From positions 11,231 through 61,455 of the forward strand of contig PLEH01000307.1 of NCBI GenBank assembly GCA_003136395.1: DNA of 50,225 bases, in the 5' to 3' direction. This document shows, piece by piece, positions 24,268 to 33,382 of this stretch (positions are counted from its first letter, which is position 1; each line of letters starts with the position of its first letter). A program made the position numbers and the translations under genes. The notes beneath the pieces were generated by a model. That model was not told the origin of the DNA. It ran no database searches and was given only the letters and a program-made list of their open reading frames with translations. This DNA is from Phenylobacterium sp. GTDB lineage: Bacteria; Pseudomonadota; Alphaproteobacteria; Caulobacterales; Caulobacteraceae.

Positions 24268-26196
24268 ATGAATCAGCTGGCGAGCCGTTTCGAACCATCG
24301 ACGCCCTGGCTTGAGGTCGACCCGTCGCCGCAGCCCTGGCTGCCGCCGGAATCGCCGCTGGCGATGCCGCGCCAATCGCTCGATGAGACGCCTGCTCAAG
24401 ATCCGGGCGCTCCCGCCACATCCCCGCCCGGCATCGGGCGGCGGCGGTTCGCCGTGTTCGGCGGCGCCACGCTGCTGACGCTCATGGTCGCCGTCGGTCC
24501 CTACGTGCTCTACGCCCGCAGGGGGTTCGACGGGCTGGAGGCGCTGGGCTTCGGCGTGTTCGTCCTGCTGGTCTCGGCCATCGCCTGCTGGTTCTGCACC
24601 GCCGCCGCCGGCTATTACGTGCTGACGACCGGACGCGAGCAGGACGACCTGGACTTCTCGCCGCATCCCACGCTGCCGACGACGCGCACGGCGCTGCTGA
24701 TGCCGCTCTACAACGAGGACACCGGGGCGCCGTTCGCCCGGTTGGCCGCCCTCGACGCGTCGCTGGCGCGTCTTGGCGCATCGGCGGCCTTCGACATCTT
24801 TGTCCTGAGCGACTCCACCTCGGAGGACGTCGCCCTGGCCGAGCGGATGGCGTTCGCGTCCCTGCGGCCACAGGCGCACGGCCGAACCTTCCTGCGCCGC
24901 CGGCTCGAGAACGCCGAGCGCAAAGCCGGCAACATCTCCGAGTGGGTCCGCCGATTTGGCGGCGCCTACGAGTTCATGGTCGTGCTCGACGCCGACAGCA
25001 CCATGGCCGGCGAGACCCTGCTGCGGCTGGTGGACGCCATGGTGCGGAACCCCGGCGTGGGTCTGATCCAGACCGCACCGACCCTCACCGGCGCGGCGAC
25101 TCTGTTCGCCCGGATGTCGCAGTTCGGCGTGCGCATGTATGGCCGGGTCGCCGCGGCGGGCCTGGCCTGGTGGGCGGGCTCGGAGGCCAGCTACTGGGGC
25201 CACAACGCAATCCTGCGCACCCGGGCCTTCGCCGCCAGCGCCGGCCTGCCGATCCTGCCGGGCGCCAAGCCCTTCGGTGGGCATGTGCTCAGCCACGACG
25301 TGGTAGAGGCAGCGCTTCTGCGCCGCGCCGGCTGGGCGGTTCACGTCACTGCTGCGCTCGACGGAAGCTGCGAGGAGACCCCGCCGACCATCCTGGACTT
25401 CATTCAGCGCGACAGTCGCTGGTGCCAGGGCAACCTGCAGCACTTCCGCCTCCTCGGCGCCAAGGGGCTGCATCCGCTCAGCCGGGCGCAGCTGGTGATG
25501 GGCTGCATGGCCTATCTGTCCTCGCCGCTCTGGTTCGCCGACCTGGTCATCGGGATGACCCTGCAGCTGCGCTATCCCGTCGACTGGGCGTCCTTCTGGT
25601 ATTTCCTGAAGCCGGAGTTCTCGCCCTTCATGCTCACCTCGCTCCTGTCCAGCCTGCTGCTGATCGGACCGAAGCTGATGGGTTGTCTGCTGGTGCTGCG
25701 CCGCCCTGGCGAGCGGCGGGCGTTCGGCGGCGCCGCGGCGGTGCTGAAAGGCATGATGCTGGAGATCCTGCTCTCCATCGCTCTGGCCCCTATCCTGATG
25801 GTCGCCAATACCCAGGCTGTGCGGCGGACCCTCGGCGGCCACGACGTGGGGTGGCGGCCGCAACGGCGCGAGTCAGGGGCGCTGGCGTGGCGCGACGCCT
25901 GTCGGGCCATGGCCTGGCAGATGTTCACCGGCGCAGCCTTCGTCGTCGCGCTTTGCTTCCGGCCCGACCTGGCGATCTGCTTCGCCCCCATCGTCCTGCC
26001 CCTGCTGCTGGCGCCGGTCCTGGCGAGGTTGAGCGCGCGCCGCGAGGCGGGCGAGGCGGTCGCGCGCGCCGGCTTCCTGACGACGCCTGACGATCACGGC
26101 TTGAGCGCCACACCAGTCGTCTTCCATGCGGCCGCGAGGCCGGCGCAGGCCAGCTACAGTCCTCACGCGCGGGAGCCGGTCTCCACCGTCGGCTGA
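24268..26196 (+). CDS. mdoH: Glucans biosynthesis glucosyltransferase MdoH (OpgH)
   Basis: This is a 642-aa inner-membrane family 2 glycosyltransferase that makes the beta-glucan backbone of osmoregulated periplasmic glucans from UDP-glucose. Two N-terminal helices (about 60-85 and 93-120) precede the GT2 domain, which shows LLMPLYNED, VLSDSTSE, VVLDADS (DxD at 241-243), WGHNAILR, LSHDVVEA and QRDSRWCQGN (Q-x-x-RW). Further helices follow at the C-terminus. The chosen ATG at 24268 follows a weak GGGGA, and the frame from 24184 is not otherwise supported. The periplasmic partner MdoG, usually adjacent, is not in the window. Confidence 0.93.
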   Translation: MNQLASRFEPSTPWLEVDPSPQPWLPPESPLAMPRQSLDETPAQDPGAPATSPPGIGRRRFAVFGGATLLTLMVAVGPYVLYARRGFDGLEALGFGVFVLLVSAIACWFCTAAAGYYVLTTGREQDDLDFSPHPTLPTTRTALLMPLYNEDTGAPFARLAALDASLARLGASAAFDIFVLSDSTSEDVALAERMAFASLRPQAHGRTFLRRRLENAERKAGNISEWVRRFGGAYEFMVVLDADSTMAGETLLRLVDAMVRNPGVGLIQTAPTLTGAATLFARMSQFGVRMYGRVAAAGLAWWAGSEASYWGHNAILRTRAFAASAGLPILPGAKPFGGHVLSHDVVEAALLRRAGWAVHVTAALDGSCEETPPTILDFIQRDSRWCQGNLQHFRLLGAKGLHPLSRAQLVMGCMAYLSSPLWFADLVIGMTLQLRYPVDWASFWYFLKPEFSPFMLTSLLSSLLLIGPKLMGCLLVLRRPGERRAFGGAAAVLKGMMLEILLSIALAPILMVANTQAVRRTLGGHDVGWRPQRRESGALAWRDACRAMAWQMFTGAAFVVALCFRPDLAICFAPIVLPLLLAPVLARLSARREAGEAVARAGFLTTPDDHGLSATPVVFHAAARPAQASYSPHAREPVSTVG

Positions 26197-26398
26197 CCAC
26201 GGGCGGGCGCGACTTTGGAGGTCGCATTTCGCATACCCTGTTAGACAGGTGGCGACATCCGGCGCCAGAACAGTCCATGATTGGCCGCAGGTGATCGGTG
26301 GAGCCTGAGGGGGCCGCCGGCTAGGCTATCGGGCGTGGGCATGGCATGACGTTCACGTTGGGATCGCAGACCAGTCACGGGCGAGGAGGGGCGCTTCC

Positions 26399-29300
26399 TT
26401 GACGAGTCAGGACGCTGCTTCGCCGGGCATCGCGCCGAGGCCCACGCCGTCACCGTTGCGCAATTTTGCTTTCGCCTTCGTGGTCCTCGCCCTGCTGGGC
26501 GCGCTCTGCACGCCCTTCTTCATCGACCTCGTCGCACGCGACGCCCCTCAGGCCCGGGGCGGCGTGATCAATTTCACCGGGTGGGGACCGCTCTCGGCCC
26601 CGGTCGCGCTCAAGGGCGAGTGGCGGCTCGACTGGCGCAGCCCGCCCGCGCCCGGCGTCACCCTTCCGATGCGGGTGCCCGGAGAATGGGTGGGCGCGCG
26701 CGCCGGGGCGGCGCGCCTGCCGGAGTTGGGATTTGGCTCCTATCACCTGGCCCTGCGCGCCCTGCCGGCGGGCCGTTACACCCTTTATCTGCGCCAGGGA
26801 TTCCACGCCACCGGGGTGTTCCTGAACGGCCGACTGCTCTCCGAGCGCGGGGTGCTCGGGGCGACCGCGGCCACGACACGCGCCACCCACCGCGCGCAGG
26901 AACTGACCTTCGACGCCGATGGATCGGACATCGACCTGCGGATCGATATCGCCAACTTCCACCATCACGAAGGTGGCCTGTCGACCGCGCCGATTCTGGG
27001 CCTGCCCGACGCCATGAGCCGCTGGATCGCGCTTGACTGGCTGCAGGGCCTGCTGCTGGTCGCCTCGCTCATGCTGCTCGCCAGCTACGGCCTGGTGGTG
27101 TTCCTGTTCCGGCCGGGAGAACGGGCATCGCTTTACTTCGGCGTGACCTGCCTGCTCCTCCTGCCGTTCGCCGCCGAGAGCGGGCACGACGACCTGATCA
27201 TGCTCGCCGCGCCGGGCCTGAGCCTCAACGGGCTGCTGGCCTGGGAGTATCTCGCCACCGCCGCGGCCGTGAGCCTGGCGCTGGCCTATGTGCGCGAGCT
27301 CTTCCCCCGCGAGACCCCGGCCTGGCCATACTGGCTGCTGCAGGCGGCGAGCGCTCTGCGCGTGGCGCTTTACGCCGGTATCGTGCTCACGGGCGACACC
27401 GTCCTGCTCTCCCGCATCTCGCAATACGCCTCCATCCTGCGCACCGTAACCTTCGTCGCCATGCTGGTGGTCGTGGTCCTGGCCTGCCTGCGCCGCCGCA
27501 ACGGGGCGCTGGTCTTCCTGTTCGGTCTCGGCTCCTTCGTGCTGGCCCTGATCTACACCGACATGGTGAACAACGCCCACATGCCGCCGGTCTTCGGGTC
27601 GAGCCTCATTCCGGTGGCCTCGCTGCTGCTGCTGTTTTCCCAGCTCCTGATCCTGGCGCAGCGGTGGAGCGCCGCCATCGACGCCTCCGAGCAGTCCAAC
27701 ATGGACCTGCGCCGGCTCCTGGACGTGAACATATCGATCTCCAGCGAGATCGACCTGGGGACCCTGCTCAAGAAGATCGTCAAGGTCACCACCGCGGTGA
27801 TCCACGCCGATCGCAGCTCACTGTTCCTGCATGACGAGCGGACCGACGAACTGGCCTCCGTGGTCGCCGAGGGCGTGGAGGGCAAGGAACTTCGCATCCC
27901 GGCCGCCGCCGGTCTGGCGGGCTGGAGCTTCACCCACGGGCAGGCCGTGAACCTGCCGGACGCCTATGCCGATCCGCGGTTCAACCGCGATGTGGACGCC
28001 GCCACGGGCTACCAGACCCACAGCGTGCTCACCGTGCCGGTCACCACCCGCGACGGCCGCCGGGTCGGAGTGATGCAGGCGCTCAACCACCAGGACCGGT
28101 CGAGCTTCGGCGAGGACGAGTTGGAGCGGATGAGCGCGTTTGCCGCCCAGGCGGCCATCGCCATCGAGAACGCCACCCTGTTCGCCGAGGTGGCGACGGA
28201 GCGGAACTACAACGAGAGCATCCTGCGCTCCATGTCGAGCGGGGTGGTGACGCTGGACCGCAACGCCCGGGTCGCCAAGCTGAACGCCGCCGCCTGCACG
28301 ATCCTGGGGGTGTCCCTGGAAGCCGCCAGCGGCGCGGAGGCGAGACTCCTGCTGACCGGAGAGAATGCCTGGCTGATGGACGAGATCGAGTCCGTCAGCG
28401 CCAGCGGCCGGCCGAAGACCCTGCTGGACGCCGATGTGCGGACGGTCCGTGGGGAAATCATTTCGGCCAACCTGTCGATCGTGCCCCTGATGACCGAGGT
28501 CGAACCGGTCGGCCTCTTGATCCTGATCGAGGACATCACCCAGGGTAAGCGCCTGCAGGGCGCCATGCGGCGTTTCATGACCCAGAAGGTCGTCGACCAG
28601 ATCATGGGGCGCGAGGACGAGCTCCTGTTCGGCAGCTCCTGCCAGGCGAGCGTGCTGTTCGCCGACATCCGCAACTTCACGGCCCATGCCGAGGGCCTGG
28701 GCGCCCGCGACACAGTGGAACTGCTCAACGAGATCTTCACCGACCTCTTCGAGGCGGTCTCGGCCTCCGACGGAGTGCTCGACAAGTTCATCGGCGATGC
28801 GGTGATGGCGGTCTATGGCGCGCCGCTCTCGTCGGGGAGAGACGCGCTGAATGCGGTCGAGAGCGCTGTGGCGATGATCGGCATGATCGGCGTCATCAAC
28901 GAGCGCCGCCGCACGCGGGGACTTTCGGACGTCAGGCTGGGGATCAGCGTGGCCACCGGCGAGGTGGTGGCCGGCACCATCGGCTCGCCCAAGCGGATGG
29001 ACTACACCGTCATCGGCGACAGCGTGAACCTGGCCGCGCGCCTGGAGGCGATCACCAAGGTCTATGAGGTGGGCATAGTGATCTGCGAGGAAACCGCCGA
29101 GGCGGTGCGCGGCGCGCAGACCCTGCGCGAGCTCGACACGATCCGCGTCCGCGGCCGCCAGCGCCCGGTGAGGATCTTCCAGGTCCTGACCAAGGACGCG
29201 GCCCTCAGCCCCGCCGCACTGGAAGCCTATGCGCGCGGCCGCGCGGCGTTCGGCGAGGAGCGCTGGGCGGACGCGGTCGCGGCGTTCGAGGCGGCGCTCG

Positions 29301-29455
29301 CGGCGGCGCCCGGCGAACGCGCCTCGCGCCTGATGCTGGATCGCGCGTTCATCCTGATCGACCACCCGCCGCCTTCGGGATGGGACGGCGTCTGGGACAC
29401 CGGCGAAGGCCCCTGGGCGATCGGCCAGGGCGGGGAGCCCGCTACCTTCGCCTGA
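26399..29455 (+). CDS. Membrane adenylyl cyclase: 7TMR-DISM-like sensor, GAF, PAS, class III cyclase
   Basis: This is a 1018-aa receptor-type cyclase. It has a first helix (22-42), a periplasmic beta-sandwich of about 155 residues resembling 7TMR-DISM extracellular or sugar-binding domains, and a run of seven helices (about 210-420). GAF (about 445-595), PAS (605-715) and the class III cyclase domain (745-900) follow. The cyclase keeps both metal aspartates (FADIRNFT, D756; FIGDAV, D800), Lys796 and Thr870 (the ATP-selecting K/T pair of class IIIb), and Asn877 and Arg881. A helical repeat-like tail ends in GWDGVW. The start is TTG with GAGGAGGGG about 8 bases upstream. It should make cAMP in response to a periplasmic ligand, which is unknown. 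Confidence 0.92.
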   Translation: MTSQDAASPGIAPRPTPSPLRNFAFAFVVLALLGALCTPFFIDLVARDAPQARGGVINFTGWGPLSAPVALKGEWRLDWRSPPAPGVTLPMRVPGEWVGARAGAARLPELGFGSYHLALRALPAGRYTLYLRQGFHATGVFLNGRLLSERGVLGATAATTRATHRAQELTFDADGSDIDLRIDIANFHHHEGGLSTAPILGLPDAMSRWIALDWLQGLLLVASLMLLASYGLVVFLFRPGERASLYFGVTCLLLLPFAAESGHDDLIMLAAPGLSLNGLLAWEYLATAAAVSLALAYVRELFPRETPAWPYWLLQAASALRVALYAGIVLTGDTVLLSRISQYASILRTVTFVAMLVVVVLACLRRRNGALVFLFGLGSFVLALIYTDMVNNAHMPPVFGSSLIPVASLLLLFSQLLILAQRWSAAIDASEQSNMDLRRLLDVNISISSEIDLGTLLKKIVKVTTAVIHADRSSLFLHDERTDELASVVAEGVEGKELRIPAAAGLAGWSFTHGQAVNLPDAYADPRFNRDVDAATGYQTHSVLTVPVTTRDGRRVGVMQALNHQDRSSFGEDELERMSAFAAQAAIAIENATLFAEVATERNYNESILRSMSSGVVTLDRNARVAKLNAAACTILGVSLEAASGAEARLLLTGENAWLMDEIESVSASGRPKTLLDADVRTVRGEIISANLSIVPLMTEVEPVGLLILIEDITQGKRLQGAMRRFMTQKVVDQIMGREDELLFGSSCQASVLFADIRNFTAHAEGLGARDTVELLNEIFTDLFEAVSASDGVLDKFIGDAVMAVYGAPLSSGRDALNAVESAVAMIGMIGVINERRRTRGLSDVRLGISVATGEVVAGTIGSPKRMDYTVIGDSVNLAARLEAITKVYEVGIVICEETAEAVRGAQTLRELDTIRVRGRQRPVRIFQVLTKDAALSPAALEAYARGRAAFGEERWADAVAAFEAALAAAPGERASRLMLDRAFILIDHPPPSGWDGVWDTGEGPWAIGQGGEPATFA

Positions 29456-29589
29456 GGCCGGGCGCCCTCGGGCTGCGCCGCGCCGCCGACGTTCTACTGG
29501 TCAGATCGGGGCCGCGCGGGTACACGGAGTGAGTTGAGATCGGCGGCTCTTGCTGTTGGCGGCAAGGGGGGGAAGGGCCCGCGACTCCT

Positions 29590-29635
29590 TCACTCACTAT
29601 GCAATTCCTATTGTTTCTATTTGTGTTTTAGGAGT
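29590..29635 (+). promoter_or_regulatory. AT-rich leader with Shine-Dalgarno, candidate promoter region
   Basis: A conspicuously AT-rich run (29601-29630, including TATTGTTTCTATTTGTG) interrupts otherwise GC-rich DNA just before the TPR-SLOG-cyclase gene. It ends in AGGAG (29630-29634). The spacing from there to the ATG at 29650 is long (15 bases). The base composition suits a promoter or leader, but no consensus boxes can be named. Confidence 0.35.
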
Positions 29636-29649
29636 TCCGAATAGCCCCG

Positions 29650-31410
29650 ATGACGCCCGAGGATGCGAATGGGGACACGGTCCGCGCGGCCCTGGCGCGC
29701 GGCGATTTGCTGACAGCCTATGACGAGGTCAAACGGGCCAAGGAGTTGGGCCACCTGGGTCTGGAATACCTCGAAGTGCTGACGCTCGCCAGGCTCGGCG
29801 ACACCGAGATGGGCTTGCGTCTCTACAGCGACTATCGGATCGACGAGATGGGCGGGGTCGATGCGCTCTCCCTGAAGGCCCGACTGCTCAAGGACCAGGC
29901 CTTCGCGGACGGCGCGCGCCCCAATCAGAAGAAGCTGCTGGAAGCCTGCGGCTGGTATTCCGCCGTCTACCGCGAGACCCGCTCCAACTATCCCGCAATC
30001 AACGCCGCGACCCTTGCGCTGATCGCGGGGCGTCGGCAGTTGGCCACGGGCCTGGCGCGAGCGGTGGTGAAACGGGGCCAGGCCGATCCCCGCCAGGACT
30101 ACTTCTCGCTGGCGACCCAGGCCGAGGCGCTGGTGATCCTGGGCGACATCGAGGGCGCGGCCGCCGCCCTGGCCGAAGCCACGGCGGCGCCCGACGCCGA
30201 TGTGGGCGCGCGCTCGACGACACTGTTGCAGCTCCAGAGGCTGCTCGCCGCCACCGACGACGCGCCGGGCGTGAAGACGCTGCTGGAGTTGATCCGGCCG
30301 CCCGCGGTGGCCATGTTCTGCGGCAACATCTTCATGGCCGACCCGGAGATCGAGGGGCCGCTGGCCGCCGAGATGAAAGAGGTCATCGCCCGGGAAAATG
30401 TCGGCTTCGCCTATGGCGCGCTCGCCGCGGGCAGCGACATCCTGATCGCCGAGGAACTGATCAAGCGCGGAACGGAACTGCACCTGGTCCTGCCGTTCAT
30501 CGAGGCCGACTTCATCGCCCAGTCGGTGGCGCCTGGCGGGGAGGCCTGGCTGCGGCGCTACGACTTCTGCCGGGCGCGCGCTGCGTCCCTGACGCTGGCC
30601 AGCCACATGAGCTACGTCGGTGAGGGCGCGCAGTTCGCCTATGGATCCAAGGTGACCATGGGCATGGCGCGGCTGCGGGCCCGGCACCTCCATGGCGAGG
30701 CGATCCAGCTGGCCATCGTCGAGTCCGCCGGCGCCTCCAGCACGCTCAGCGGCTCGGACATCACATCCTGGCGGGCGGCAGGCGGGCGGAGCGTGGTGGT
30801 GACGGCGCCGTCCTTCAAGCGGCCGATCATGCCGCTGGCCGCCCGATCGGAAGTCAAGCGCGGCACCTATGGCCTGATCTTCGCCGACTATCCGGAGTTC
30901 ACCAAGCTTGACGAGCGGGTCCTACCGATCTTCTGGGAGGAGATCATGGCGCCGGCCGCCGAGGTGCTGGAGCGCTACGCCGGGATGATCCGCCAGGGCA
31001 ACACCTGGGGCGATGCCCTGTTCGTGGTCATCGACGACGCCGAAGCCGCCGCGTCGGCCGCCATGGATCTTTGCGACGCGTTCGCCAAGGCCGACTGCGC
31101 GGCGCTGGGGGTCCCGCAGGGCACATCGATGCGTTTCGCCCTTCACTATGGCGTCACTTACGAGGGGCACGATCCGGTGAGTCGCCGGACCACCTACTAT
31201 GGCACCGAGGTGTCGCGAACAGCGCGGATCGAGCCGGTGACCCCGGCCGGCAGCGTCTATGTGACCGAGCCCTTCGCCGCGATCCTGGAGATGGAGGCGG
31301 CCAACCGTTTCGTCTGCAACTATGTCGGCAAGACCCCGCTCGCCAAGGGATACGGCGTCTTTCCCCTGTACCGGCTGAGCCGCGCGCCGGTGCGCCCGGC
31401 GTCCGGCTGA
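29650..31410 (+). CDS. TPR (TRAFs-binding-like)-SLOG-divergent class III cyclase protein
   Basis: This is a 586-aa soluble protein. Residues 1-215 are helical repeats of the TRAFs-binding/TPR kind. Residues about 219-350 look like a Rossmann-type SLOG domain (AMFCGNIF, then GALAAGSDILIAEELIKRG and HLVLPFIEADF). Residues 405-575 align with a class III nucleotide cyclase. Both metal aspartates are kept (FADYPEFT, D413; WGDALF, D455), as are Thr515 and Arg526, but the ATP-selecting Lys is Asn451 and the transition-state Asn is Ser522. It may be a cyclase of altered specificity or a nucleotide sensor. It sits between an adenylyl cyclase gene and, tail to tail with a 5-bp gap, a TIR-TPR gene. The assignment is by motif reading, and the function is unknown. 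Confidence 0.8.
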   Translation: MTPEDANGDTVRAALARGDLLTAYDEVKRAKELGHLGLEYLEVLTLARLGDTEMGLRLYSDYRIDEMGGVDALSLKARLLKDQAFADGARPNQKKLLEACGWYSAVYRETRSNYPAINAATLALIAGRRQLATGLARAVVKRGQADPRQDYFSLATQAEALVILGDIEGAAAALAEATAAPDADVGARSTTLLQLQRLLAATDDAPGVKTLLELIRPPAVAMFCGNIFMADPEIEGPLAAEMKEVIARENVGFAYGALAAGSDILIAEELIKRGTELHLVLPFIEADFIAQSVAPGGEAWLRRYDFCRARAASLTLASHMSYVGEGAQFAYGSKVTMGMARLRARHLHGEAIQLAIVESAGASSTLSGSDITSWRAAGGRSVVVTAPSFKRPIMPLAARSEVKRGTYGLIFADYPEFTKLDERVLPIFWEEIMAPAAEVLERYAGMIRQGNTWGDALFVVIDDAEAAASAAMDLCDAFAKADCAALGVPQGTSMRFALHYGVTYEGHDPVSRRTTYYGTEVSRTARIEPVTPAGSVYVTEPFAAILEMEAANRFVCNYVGKTPLAKGYGVFPLYRLSRAPVRPASG

Positions 31411-31415
31411 CCGGG

Positions 31416-33377
31416 CTATTTTCCGACGGCCCGATCGGCGCCGGTTTTCGGCGCGGCGAGGGCGGCGCAGGTCGCGGCCATCTGCTTGGTGTAGCTGGAA
31501 TTGGCCCCAAGCTTGTCGGCCAGGATCACCAGGCCGGCCTTGCAGTCGCTGCGGGCCTCCTCCATCCGCCCGGCGTGCGCCAGGACCTTGGCGCGGTTCA
31601 CCAGCAGGTCGCCGTGGTTGGCGTGGATCTTCCCGTAGCTGACATCGTAGTTGTGCTTGGCGTCGTCCAGGGTGGACAGCGCGGCCTTGGTGTCGCCGCG
31701 CTGGGACTGAATCAGGCCCAGATAGACTTCGGCGATACCGATCGAATAGTGGCCCTGCGGGTTGGCCTTTCGGAAGATCACGACCGCTTCGCGCAGCGCG
31801 CGCTCGGCCTCGGGCAGCTTGCCGGTCTCCTGCAGAATCCTGCCCCGCATGGCGAGAGTATCGCCGATGGTCGGGTTGTCCGCATCGAGGACAATGCGCT
31901 CGATCCTCAGCGCATTGGCGATCTGGCCTTCCGCGACGGCGAAGTGGCCGGCGTTGAACGAATTCAGCGCGAGCGCGTACCATCCCTGCCCCGTCACCAG
32001 ATGATTTTCCCCAAGCGCTCGGCGGAAGATCACCAGGGACTCAGTGAGGGATTTCTCCGCCGCGTCGAACTGGCCGTCATCGGAGAGCAGCAGGCCGCGA
32101 TTGTTCAACGCGGTCCCCAGCGACTTGGGCGGTACGTTTTCGCTGACCTTGTAGAAGGCAAGCGCGCGGTCGAACGCCGCAACTCCGGCCGGCACGTTGG
32201 ACGACGATTGGTAGATTCGCCCCTCGGCCACCGCCACCTGCGCCCTCAGGGCCGTGTGTTGTTTGAGGTCAGGCCCGAGCAGCGCCTCTGCGCGTCGCGC
32301 CGTGGTCAGAGCCTTGTCGAGGGCGCCTTGCTTCCAATAGGTCGTGGCCAGGGTGAGCATGGTCTCCGCGCCATCCGGGCCGGCCTTCACGATGGCCGGC
32401 ATGGAGGCCTCGATGGCGGCGCTCGCCTCCTTGGTCAGGCCCAGATTGTTGTAGGCCTTGCCTAGGGTGTTGATCAGGCGGACCTGGATCGCGGGCTGGT
32501 CGGCGAGATCCGTGCGCGCCCGATCCGCGCTTCGGCCCAGGATGGTGAGCGCGGTGATGGTCCGCGGGTTTTCGGTGGCGGGGTTGGACAATTCGAATGT
32601 GCCCACCAGATAGTCCGACGCGGCGCGGGCCGCGGCCGCTTCGCGCTGGGCGATCACCCGCTGCTCGTTGGCCTCGATGCGCCGCTGGTTGGCGTAGATC
32701 GCCAGGCCGCCGGTGAGCACCATGCCCGCCATAGCGCCCGAGGTGACCATCGCCAGCCGCTGCATGCGGCGCTGGGTTTCCCGCTGGACCAGGTCCGCCA
32801 GCTTCAGGCCGGTGAGCCCCGCGATCAGCTTCAGGTTCGCAAGGCGGCGGCCGTCCCCGTCCGTACGGATATCCGCGGCGATCGGCTCGGCGGGCGTGTC
32901 CGACAGTGTCCCGTCCGCCGCGAGCTTGAAGCGCAGGCTCTTGGGGAAGCACTCCTCGTCTTCGCGGCCGGGCATGTCCGACCCATAGGGCGTTCCGCCG
33001 ACGATCAGGGCGAGCACCCGGCTGTCGCCGTGCATCCGCTTGAACTGCAGGATTTCCTGGTCGACCCAGTGCGACTTCGACGACGCCGGCGAGCAGATGA
33101 CGATGAGGAACATCGAGCGCTGCAGCGCAGCGCTCAGTTCTCCGCCGAGGTCGGCGGAGGCGGGCAGTTCATCGCGGTCGCGAAATACGGGCGCGAGGCG
33201 CTTGGGCACCTCGCCCACGGGCGTGGTGGTTCCCACCAGCTTGGCCGGAATGCGATACGACTCCACTGTGCGGTGGAGCCGTGTCGCAACCGCCTTGTCG
33301 CGGTGGCTGTAACTGATGAACGCGCGGTAGGCGTAGACCGGGGTGGACGGGTCCTTAGGCTGCGCGGGTTCCGACAT
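31416..33377 (-). CDS. TIR domain, transmembrane segment and tetratricopeptide-repeat protein
   Basis: This is a 653-aa protein. The N-terminal TIR domain (about 15-150) starts YRAFISYSHRDKAVA, has a BB-loop-like RDRDELPASADLGGEL, and keeps the NADase-type glutamate in SHWVDQEI (Glu108). A single helix follows (MVTSGAMAGMVLTGGLAIY, about 210-228), then a coiled segment and roughly seven TPR-like repeats (300-625). Bacterial TIR domains often cleave NAD+ or make cyclic ADP-ribose variants, in defence or signalling. Here the TPR part would recognise a partner. The ATG lies 5 bp after the stop of the PEPxxWA gene, so co-transcription is likely. No Thoeris or CBASS partner gene is adjacent. Confidence 0.88.
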   Translation of the reverse strand: MSEPAQPKDPSTPVYAYRAFISYSHRDKAVATRLHRTVESYRIPAKLVGTTTPVGEVPKRLAPVFRDRDELPASADLGGELSAALQRSMFLIVICSPASSKSHWVDQEILQFKRMHGDSRVLALIVGGTPYGSDMPGREDEECFPKSLRFKLAADGTLSDTPAEPIAADIRTDGDGRRLANLKLIAGLTGLKLADLVQRETQRRMQRLAMVTSGAMAGMVLTGGLAIYANQRRIEANEQRVIAQREAAAARAASDYLVGTFELSNPATENPRTITALTILGRSADRARTDLADQPAIQVRLINTLGKAYNNLGLTKEASAAIEASMPAIVKAGPDGAETMLTLATTYWKQGALDKALTTARRAEALLGPDLKQHTALRAQVAVAEGRIYQSSSNVPAGVAAFDRALAFYKVSENVPPKSLGTALNNRGLLLSDDGQFDAAEKSLTESLVIFRRALGENHLVTGQGWYALALNSFNAGHFAVAEGQIANALRIERIVLDADNPTIGDTLAMRGRILQETGKLPEAERALREAVVIFRKANPQGHYSIGIAEVYLGLIQSQRGDTKAALSTLDDAKHNYDVSYGKIHANHGDLLVNRAKVLAHAGRMEEARSDCKAGLVILADKLGANSSYTKQMAATCAALAAPKTGADRAVGK

Positions 33378-33382
33378 CGCCC

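Noticed and set aside
31071-32465. 464-codon plus-strand frame crossing the SLOG-cyclase and TIR genes
   Set aside because: It runs across the ends of two recognised convergent genes in shadow frames and has no domain.
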